Assembly: GCA_900554955.1 (NCBI GenBank)
Contig: USJH01000030.1
Coordinates: 1 to 9,407 of the forward strand
Direction of reading: 5' to 3'
From: an uncultured Clostridia bacterium
GTDB taxonomy: Bacteria; Bacillota; Clostridia; Christensenellales; UBA1242
DNA: 9,407 nucleotides
Shown here: positions 1 to 5,351 of the stretch, in pieces
Numbering within the stretch: position 1 is the stretch's first letter
How the letters are laid out: the number at the start of each line of letters is the position of its first letter
Program-made: the position numbers and the translations under genes
The notes under the pieces: model-generated
What the model was told of the DNA's origin: nothing
What the model saw: only the letters and a program-made list of their open reading frames with translations
The model's database searches: none

Positions 1-61
1 GTTGTCCCCCCCCAGAAATACATCCCCCTTCACAAGCCATAACCTCAATAAAGTCATAATA
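1..61 (-). other. [FeFe]-hydrogenase P3-like motif fused in frame to the phage ORF; possible chimeric junction
   Basis: Codons on the minus strand from 61 down to 2 encode YYDFIEVMACEGGCISGGGQ, and the base left at position 1 is a C, compatible with the proline that follows in the family. Known [FeFe]-hydrogenases carry E-x-M-A-C-x-G-G-C-x-x-G-G-G-Q-P near the C-terminus, where both cysteines bind the H-cluster. The rest of the hydrogenase (the TSCCP-type and PCxxKKxE motifs) is absent from the window. The last 46 bases are about 54% G+C by hand count, clearly above the surrounding AT-rich gene, and include eight consecutive G on the coding strand. The join to phage sequence must lie around or before positions 45-75. 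It may be a misassembly or a real recombination. Confidence 0.6.
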
Positions 62-868
62 TACTTCCCCATTTTTTATATATGTGATAAGGTTTTGGTC
101 TTCATGGTTTTCAAGAAGACAGCCATAAACAAAGCTCACATTAGTGTCAAGTAAAACGCTATCTTCATTTGAAAATGGAGAAACAAGTTTAAGATTTTTT
201 TCGGTGTCAACGATAAGAAGATATAAGTTTTCTTTTGAATTTGAATTGGTGTTTTTTTTCATAAAACAGTGTGAAACTGCTTTTGAATATTTAATAAACT
301 TGTCTTTACTTATTGATTGAGGTTCAGACTTGCAAATTTGATAATAAAGCAAGTCAGAGTCAATATAAGAAACAATAACGCTGTCGCCAAAAACAAGTGC
401 ATTCATTTCAAGTGCAGATTCTTCACTTAAACTGGATAGTCCTAAAATTACAAGTTTGATTGATAAAATTTTTACTGTATTGCCTTCTATGCCATTTTCA
501 AAAATAATTGAAACCTTTTGTTCTTTTGTTGCAATTGGAGTGAATGTTTTAATAATCATAAAGTCATTTACACCAATTGAAAGTTGAAAAGATTCATCAT
601 AAATCTCGGTATCATCAAGATATAATTTTGCTTTCAAAGTGTCAGCTGAAACTGATGAAACATTAACTTGAATTTGAAAACAAATGTCCTGTCCTGAAAT
701 GAGTGATATTGAAGGGAAATTTTCGGTGAGTTTGTTGCTGCTTAAAGTTTCATTAAGATTTGGTTTGTCAAACTCTAAATATCCATTGCTATATAAATCT
801 TGTTTGTCGCTATTAATTTTTTTCTCTAATTCTATAACTTTTAAATATGCACTTTTACCATAGTTCAT
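1..868 (-). CDS. Phage tail/neck-associated structural protein, partial, ending in a hydrogenase-like motif
   Basis: The reading frame opens with ATG at 868-866, overlapping the TGA of the upstream hub gene as ATGA, with GGAG nine bases before it. It stays open for 289 codons to the window edge, so the C-terminus is missing. Residues about 50-140 are alternating beta-type sequence suggesting a beta-sandwich. Residues about 150-265 contain spaced short strand patterns (VIVSYIDSDLLYYQI, LYLLIVDTEKNLKLV, NLITYIKNGEVYY) that resemble propeller-type or fibre repeats. Position directly after the gp10-like gene suggests an outer tail component, which is inference; I do not recognise the family. The last 15 complete codons read EVMACEGGCISGGGQ, a match to the [FeFe]-hydrogenase H-cluster motif, and look foreign in composition. 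The structural gene call is solid; whether the last ~20 residues belong to it is doubtful. Confidence 0.75.
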   Translation of the reverse strand, partial: MNYGKSAYLKVIELEKKINSDKQDLYSNGYLEFDKPNLNETLSSNKLTENFPSISLISGQDICFQIQVNVSSVSADTLKAKLYLDDTEIYDESFQLSIGVNDFMIIKTFTPIATKEQKVSIIFENGIEGNTVKILSIKLVILGLSSLSEESALEMNALVFGDSVIVSYIDSDLLYYQICKSEPQSISKDKFIKYSKAVSHCFMKKNTNSNSKENLYLLIVDTEKNLKLVSPFSNEDSVLLDTNVSFVYGCLLENHEDQNLITYIKNGEVYYDFIEVMACEGGCISGGGQ

Positions 869-2346
869 AGTGTGTTTCTCCAAAGTTTATAGAAGTCAAA
901 TTTTAAGTTTTTAATATTGCAAGCAGAGTTGTCGCAAATAATTTTAAAAGCAAAATCAGAAACAGGAATCATGCAGGTTTTCATGCAAATATTTTTATTT
1001 TCTGAAAAACAAAATTCATGTTCATTGCCGTCTGCTTCAACAATAATTTTTATGGGTGAAAGTGTTTGAACATATATGTTTCTGAGAACTTTTTTTGCAA
1101 ACGAATCTCCAATATTTGTAGTTTGTGATTTCCACACTTTTTTTGTTGGAATTCCAAAATATTCACCATTTTTCAATATAAATGTGGGTAAAAATGCGTT
1201 TTTTGTGCTTTCTTTAACAATTGCGACAACACCTTCATAGTCACTTGTTGAAATGCTTGAAATAAATTTAAAATCATATCCTTTAACAATGTTTTTAAGA
1301 CTATATGAATTTGTATCAATTTCAAGAAGTGTGTTTAAATTTTCTGATTCAGTTTTAAAATTGCAAGCAAGAAAATAGCTTGATCCCGAGAAGCATGCAA
1401 CTGCATTTTTGTTGTCAATCGAGGCAAATCCGTCTTCGATGTTTGTTAAAATTTTAACAGTGTCAACACCGTCAAATTTATAAATTCCGTCACTTGCAAG
1501 AAATAAAATTTTGTCACCACAAACACAAACTGATTCTGGGTTTATTCTTCCGCTTGAAACATATAAGTTTGAGCATGAAAATGATGATTGATTTCCGAAA
1601 GCCGAAAGTCGTGAAATTCCATACTCTCTGAAAATATATACATAGTCAAGAAAAGAAACAACTTTGATAAGTGCTCCCCTTTCGTCAACCATTTCAATAA
1701 ATCCAGCTTCGTCTAGACTTATGCTCCATTCGGTTGGGTCAAGCTCGTCAGAAAACCATATTGAATTTTTTTCACCATCAACTGTGGCAAATAGTCTTTC
1801 AAAATGAACAGTCATCGAAGAAATGTGGGGTGCATCAAGAACTTCATATGGATTGTTTGTTCCGTCCCATACTGTCATGTTATCTGTTTCACTTGTAAAA
1901 ATAATAACGTCTTCTCCGTTAAGTCTATATCTAAGTGCAATTGGAGTGCTTGAAAATTTAACATTTCTTAGTTTTGTAAGTTGTTTTTCAGTGCTATATA
2001 AATTTACATAATACACTTCATGAATGTTTGAAATAAAGATCAATTTATCTTCACGTGTTTGAGATGTGCTGTTGAATTTATAAAAATAGATTAATTTTTC
2101 AATACCTCCAACATTTTGAAGATCATTTGTAAGAATTTGAATTTCTGATTGCTTTGCGATTTTGTTGAAAATATTTTCAAATCCAATTCCATTTGTGAGA
2201 GCGCCAGTATTAAATGAAAAATTTTCAATTTCTGATGCAAATTCAATATTGCTTAAATTCTTATCATATTTAAGGCTTAACCCCTTTTCGAAAGATGGAA
2301 TTGAAAGCGTAAGTTTTTTTGTTCTTGGAAAATTTGTTCTTTTCAA
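865..2346 (-). CDS. P22 gp10-like tail hub / stabilization protein (neck)
   Basis: This 493-residue protein probably sits below the portal and adaptor, closing the neck and holding the outer tail parts. It starts with TTG at 2346-2344, directly abutting the TAG of the adaptor gene; an AAGGAG ten bases upstream decides this start. The sequence is beta-rich throughout. Residues about 157-250 show a run typical of such propeller-like neck proteins: VWDGTNNP, then an ERLFA segment near 183, IWFSDELDPTEW near 196, and a long strand pair ending YGISRLSAFG. A second region (about 404-430) has the KSQTTNIGDSF / KKVLRNIYVQ pattern seen in short-tailed phage stabilization proteins. Length is close to the 472 residues of P22 gp10 and gene order agrees. 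The C-terminal 50 residues are unusually cysteine-rich. Family assignment is from memory of pattern and context. Confidence 0.6.
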   Translation of the reverse strand: MKRTNFPRTKKLTLSIPSFEKGLSLKYDKNLSNIEFASEIENFSFNTGALTNGIGFENIFNKIAKQSEIQILTNDLQNVGGIEKLIYFYKFNSTSQTREDKLIFISNIHEVYYVNLYSTEKQLTKLRNVKFSSTPIALRYRLNGEDVIIFTSETDNMTVWDGTNNPYEVLDAPHISSMTVHFERLFATVDGEKNSIWFSDELDPTEWSISLDEAGFIEMVDERGALIKVVSFLDYVYIFREYGISRLSAFGNQSSFSCSNLYVSSGRINPESVCVCGDKILFLASDGIYKFDGVDTVKILTNIEDGFASIDNKNAVACFSGSSYFLACNFKTESENLNTLLEIDTNSYSLKNIVKGYDFKFISSISTSDYEGVVAIVKESTKNAFLPTFILKNGEYFGIPTKKVWKSQTTNIGDSFAKKVLRNIYVQTLSPIKIIVEADGNEHEFCFSENKNICMKTCMIPVSDFAFKIICDNSACNIKNLKFDFYKLWRNTL

Positions 2347-2919
2347 CTATTTAAGTCTCCTTGCGAAAAATCTTCTTTCACCAATTTGATTTTTTAAGCT
2401 TTTTAATGAATTTATGAATTTACTCTCCCACATTTCAGATTCTTCATAAAGACCACAAGACAATGCAAATTCGCATGCGACACCATAACACACTATGAAA
2501 TAGTCAAGTCCAAAAGGCAGTTCGGCTTCGTCGTTGATTGATTTAATTTGCTTTGGAACATATGAATAGAAAATTTTATATTCGGTATTTGCATTTTCAA
2601 GTTTTAAATATTCTGGATAAATTTCATAGTGGCAAGAAAGGTCAAGAAAATTTTTAACATCTTTAATTCTAATTGCTGTTTTGCTAAGTTTGTTAAAATA
2701 GATTTTACCATCTTGATCAGAACTGATAGTTTCTTTGTAATAAAGTGGAAAATAATCTTTTGTGATTTCACGAATAATATAGTTTGTGAAAATTATAAGT
2801 TGGTTGATTTGATTTTTTACTTCAGCACTTGGCTCTTGACTTTCGCTTGATGATAAAAATTCAACAGCATCGTCAAGGTGAAGAAATGTTGAAGCAAGTT
2901 TTAAAATATCTTTTGTCAT
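2347..2919 (-). CDS. Head-tail adaptor (P22 gp4-like connector)
   Basis: This is a 190-residue protein expected to bind the bottom of the portal ring and extend it toward the tail hub. An upstream in-frame ATG at 3003 would give 218 residues but would overlap the previous gene by 80 bases. The ATG at 2919 is preceded by AGGATAGGAT, which overlaps the TAG stop of the previous gene at 2926-2924, so I chose it. The predicted fold is mostly helical: a long helix-forming stretch (about 30-55), then EITKDYFPLYY, a short strand turn at DGKIYFNKL, an IRIKDVKNF segment near 83, and C-terminal helices (about 135-180) ending in a basic tail ERRFFARRLK. This arrangement, helix then strand turn followed by a charged C-terminal helix bundle, resembles phage connector proteins. 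P22 gp4 is 166 residues. Assignment rests mainly on position between capsid and hub genes. Confidence 0.5.
   Translation of the reverse strand: MTKDILKLASTFLHLDDAVEFLSSSESQEPSAEVKNQINQLIIFTNYIIREITKDYFPLYYKETISSDQDGKIYFNKLSKTAIRIKDVKNFLDLSCHYEIYPEYLKLENANTEYKIFYSYVPKQIKSINDEAELPFGLDYFIVCYGVACEFALSCGLYEESEMWESKFINSLKSLKNQIGERRFFARRLK
2357..2362 (-). promoter_or_regulatory. Ribosome binding site for the TTG start of the hub gene
   Basis: AAGGAG on the minus strand lies ten bases upstream of TTG at 2346-2344. It sits inside the last codons of the adaptor gene, and no ATG lies close by in frame, so it supports the unusual TTG start. Confidence 0.7.
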
Positions 2920-2930
2920 TATCCTATCCT
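2920..2930 (-). promoter_or_regulatory. Ribosome binding site deciding the adaptor start
   Basis: The minus strand reads AGGATAGGATA immediately before ATG at 2919. The first AGGA lies seven bases from the start, a normal distance, and the element spans the TAG stop of the upstream gene. This implies coupled translation and argues against the longer start at 3003. Confidence 0.7.
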
Positions 2931-3313
2931 TTTTCAATAATATTTTTAATATGTGTGTTTGAAATTTCCGATGTTTGTTTTTCTTGAAATTTGAATATTT
3001 CATTTAAGCAGTCATTGGCTTCTTTCATTATCTTTTGTCGTTTGTTTTCTAAAATTTTATTATTGTTTATTTCAATTTCAGATAAAATTTCAGTTGCTTT
3101 TTTGGAACTAGATTTTAATAATTTCCATAACAGATTTTGGTTTGGATAGTTGTTAAAACTTATAACAAAACTATTCTGTCTTGATGTGTCATGGACTTCG
3201 AAATGATTTAAATTTTTGTTATAAAAAATATCAAAATTTGGATTTATTTTTTTGATTTCTTCCGATATAAAAAATATGTCATTTATTTTTACAAGGTGCT
3301 TTAAAAAACGCAT
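2924..3313 (-). CDS. Unknown phage protein between capsid and adaptor genes
   Basis: This 129-residue protein has no function I recognise. It starts with ATG at 3313, with AAAGGAAA about ten bases upstream. The first 55 residues look alpha/beta, with an NPNFDIFYN turn followed by HFEVHD and FVISFN strands. Residues from about 60 to 115 are predicted to be one long charged helix (EILSEIEINNNKILENKRQKI and onward), plausibly a coiled coil. It is the first gene after the terminator that follows the capsid gene and ends two bases into the ribosome binding site of the adaptor, so it is probably co-translated with neck genes. A small structural or assembly role is likely from context only. It is not part of the P22 gene order, which has nothing between coat and gp4. 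Confidence 0.75.
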   Translation of the reverse strand: MRFLKHLVKINDIFFISEEIKKINPNFDIFYNKNLNHFEVHDTSRQNSFVISFNNYPNQNLLWKLLKSSSKKATEILSEIEINNNKILENKRQKIMKEANDCLNEIFKFQEKQTSEISNTHIKNIIEKG

Positions 3314-3361
3314 TTTTGCTATTTCCTTTGTTAAAATTTAAGTCAAACATAACGATTTGAT

Positions 3362-3406
3362 AAAAAAATATTATTTTCTCTGCAATCAAATTGCAGAGAA
3401 AATAAT
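3362..3406 (-). terminator. Intrinsic terminator after the major capsid gene
   Basis: On the minus strand a perfect 16-base-pair stem (arms 3406-3391 and 3385-3370, loop of five bases) begins eleven bases after the TAA of the capsid gene. It is followed after AT by seven T (3368-3362). This is the textbook layout of a factor-independent terminator. It should cut transcription after the capsid gene, so the neck genes downstream would be made in smaller amounts by read-through, or from a promoter I cannot convincingly see in the 48 bases before the next start. Confidence 0.9.
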
Positions 3407-3416
3407 GGGAATAATG

Positions 3417-4625
3417 TTAAGATTCTTTAATCCCTTCAATCATTGCTTGTCCAGCTGGGTGGTCGCAAATGATATCAGCATATTTTACAAGTGTTGCACT
3501 GTAAGTTGGCTTTCCTTGGTTTTGTTTGATTACTCTTCCGTCTTCGCCTTCAAGCCATTGCCAGTCGCAAAGTTGGTGAAGATTGAATTCTTTTGTATTT
3601 AAAAGATACATTGTGTTTGGCTTAACAAATCTATCAGAAACAACTGGAATTCCATTATATGAAATTGCTTTATATCCGCCAGCAAGTTCCATAACGTCAA
3701 TGTTGCTTCTATATGAGTTGAGATATTCTTGATAGTTTCTTTTAACGCCAGCAGAGCAAACGATAAAGTCAACTTTGCTTCCTGCAACTTCGTCAAGTTC
3801 GTCAATTGCTGTTTGCATGATCACATCAGAAATATTTTTCTTTTCTGTGTTTGCTGTGATGTCTTTAATATAAGGTGTCATCCAGTTATAGTTTGAACGG
3901 TTGAGTCCATAAAGTGAGCCAGTGCTTTTAAAAATTGCATCAAGTCCTGTAATTTCTTTTCCATATGAACCTTGAACGCAAAGAGCATATTGTGTTGTTT
4001 GGCTTTCAGAGACTTTAAGCTCATCAGCGGTAAGTGAAACACCTGCAAGCTTTACAGTTTTTTCGTTTCTGTTGATTGAAACAATTCTTTTTCCTGCTGC
4101 TTTGGTGTTAACAGTTCCAGTTGATTTGTTGATGATGTCAACAACCATTCCTTCAATAAGGTTTCTTGTGCTATCAACAGTAACAGTATCTGTTCCGTTT
4201 TCTGAAATGGTTGCAAGAACGCCTGTGCCATCGCCATAAAGCATTCTTCCAAAGTTAAACGTTGACGCTTTAATAAGTCCCTCCATTTCTGCATTAAGAA
4301 GGTTTACAAAGGCTCCTGCTGATGATTGTGAGGCACGAATTGCTTTGTCTGAAATTTCAATTTTGCCATAAAGGTTTTTGAGTTCAAGCACAAATTGTGC
4401 ATAGTTATTTCCTGCTGGTGTTGGAAGTGAACCGTCTTCATCACCAGCGCCAATACCACCGTTAATTCCATATGGTGCAACTTTTCTGATTTCTTTGCCC
4501 CAAACGTCGCTTGTGGTTTGATTAATTTTTGCAAGAAGTGGATTTACTGATGTGTTAAGTTGATCTGCAACAACACCAAGATATACTTCTTTAAGTGCAT
4601 TATCTGCGGTTTGTAATGTTACCAT
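3417..4625 (-). CDS. Major capsid protein (HK97 fold)
   Basis: This 402-residue coat protein assembles with scaffold into the icosahedral procapsid. It has a helical N-terminus (1-40), a glycine-rich extended-loop region around 54-72 (GINGGIGAGDEDGSLPTPAG), and then the FVLELKNLYGKIEISDKAI spine strand and helix start (78-96) that are typical of HK97-fold coats. Helices around 100-130 carry GRMLYGDGTG. The A-domain lies around 255-345 (SDVIMQTAIDELDEVAG, FIVCSAGVKRNYQEYL, GIPVVSD), and the C-terminus returns to the P-domain. Residues about 142-215 form an extra beta-rich segment that may be an inserted I-domain. Start ATG has AGGAG five bases upstream, the strongest site in the cluster. There is no N-terminal delta domain and no protease gene nearby, agreeing with the separate scaffold gene. 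Codon choice is visibly less AT-extreme than in the neighbours, fitting high expression. Confidence 0.9.
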   Translation of the reverse strand: MVTLQTADNALKEVYLGVVADQLNTSVNPLLAKINQTTSDVWGKEIRKVAPYGINGGIGAGDEDGSLPTPAGNNYAQFVLELKNLYGKIEISDKAIRASQSSAGAFVNLLNAEMEGLIKASTFNFGRMLYGDGTGVLATISENGTDTVTVDSTRNLIEGMVVDIINKSTGTVNTKAAGKRIVSINRNEKTVKLAGVSLTADELKVSESQTTQYALCVQGSYGKEITGLDAIFKSTGSLYGLNRSNYNWMTPYIKDITANTEKKNISDVIMQTAIDELDEVAGSKVDFIVCSAGVKRNYQEYLNSYRSNIDVMELAGGYKAISYNGIPVVSDRFVKPNTMYLLNTKEFNLHQLCDWQWLEGEDGRVIKQNQGKPTYSATLVKYADIICDHPAGQAMIEGIKES

Positions 4626-4638
4626 GTTTTCTCCTGTT

Positions 4639-5346
4639 CTAGTTTAATAATTTTCTTAAAATATCAGATGCATCTTTAATTGTTTTTGGTTTATTTTCTG
4701 GAGTTGTTACACTAATATTTTGTGTAGTTCCAGAAATGAACCTTGGCACATTTGCCGACAGCGAACTTAAATAATTTTTAATGATTTGATTTTTAATGTT
4801 CTCATTATTCAAAATATGTTCGTTTAAAAATGTTTGGTTTGTTAAAAGATTTTCAGTGCCTACTTGATGCTTTTGTTTGACTATTGCAAAGGCATATTCA
4901 AGACAATTTGGGCTTGATGACAGAAATTTATCTGAAGCAATCAAATCATAAATTTCAGATGAATATTTTTTTGCTTCTGGATTGCTTTTGATAAAGTTTT
5001 CTGAATAAGTTTTCCAATTATCATCTTCATAAAATGCATGAAATGAATTATCACTTTTTTCTTCATTTGCTGAATTATTATCAATATTTTCGTTTATTTC
5101 TGTTAAATTTGCGTTTTTTATTTCTTCGCTTTTTAATAATTCTGCAAGTTTTTGGCTTTTCTTTGTAAATTCTTTTTCAAGATTTGAATATGCTGAAAGC
5201 AGACTTGCTGAGTCTTTAAACTTTCCAAAATTGGAGCCATTTTCTTCAACGTTTGGCTGAACTATTTCCTCTTGTGAATTCTGTTCACCTACACTTTCAA
5301 CACCAGCTGAAGAATTTGGTTGTTCCAAATAATTTGTTTCTTCCAT
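4639..5346 (-). CDS. Capsid scaffolding protein
   Basis: This 235-residue acidic, low-complexity protein should guide coat assembly and leave or be lost before DNA packaging. It lies directly between portal and coat, the standard place for a scaffold. The first 38 residues are Glu/Asn/Gln-rich and disordered-looking. A conserved-looking stretch follows (41-72: FKDSASLLSAYSNLEKEF then TKKSQKLAELL), which is common in scaffolds of low-GC phages. The middle is variable and Asn-rich, and the C-terminus ends in a short helix (221-235, TIKDASDILRKLLN) that in scaffolds usually contacts the coat. Start ATG at 5346 is preceded by AAGGAT, which overlaps the last codons of the portal gene, so portal and scaffold are translationally coupled. 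P22 gp8 is 303 residues. Confidence 0.8.
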   Translation of the reverse strand: MEETNYLEQPNSSAGVESVGEQNSQEEIVQPNVEENGSNFGKFKDSASLLSAYSNLEKEFTKKSQKLAELLKSEEIKNANLTEINENIDNNSANEEKSDNSFHAFYEDDNWKTYSENFIKSNPEAKKYSSEIYDLIASDKFLSSSPNCLEYAFAIVKQKHQVGTENLLTNQTFLNEHILNNENIKNQIIKNYLSSLSANVPRFISGTTQNISVTTPENKPKTIKDASDILRKLLN

Positions 5347-5351
5347 AATGT

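Noticed and set aside
1..868. Phage-encoded hydrogenase as an auxiliary metabolic gene.
   Set aside because: Only the terminal motif is present; the rest of the ORF has no hydrogenase domains, so a functional enzyme cannot be claimed from this window.
2920..3003. N-terminal extension of the adaptor to an ATG at 3003.
   Set aside because: It would overlap the previous gene by 80 bases; the start at 2919 has its own well-placed ribosome binding site and gives normal spacing.
3314..3361. Possible promoter between the terminator and the 129-residue gene, with a TTGACT on the minus strand.
   Set aside because: No acceptable -10 box lies at 16-18 bases from it, and the ribosome binding site occupies that spot.
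3599..4534. Three consecutive open frames on the minus strand inside the coat gene, all in the same alternative frame.
   Set aside because: They lack ribosome binding sites, have skewed Leu/Gln-rich composition, and arise from the codon choice of the highly expressed coat gene.
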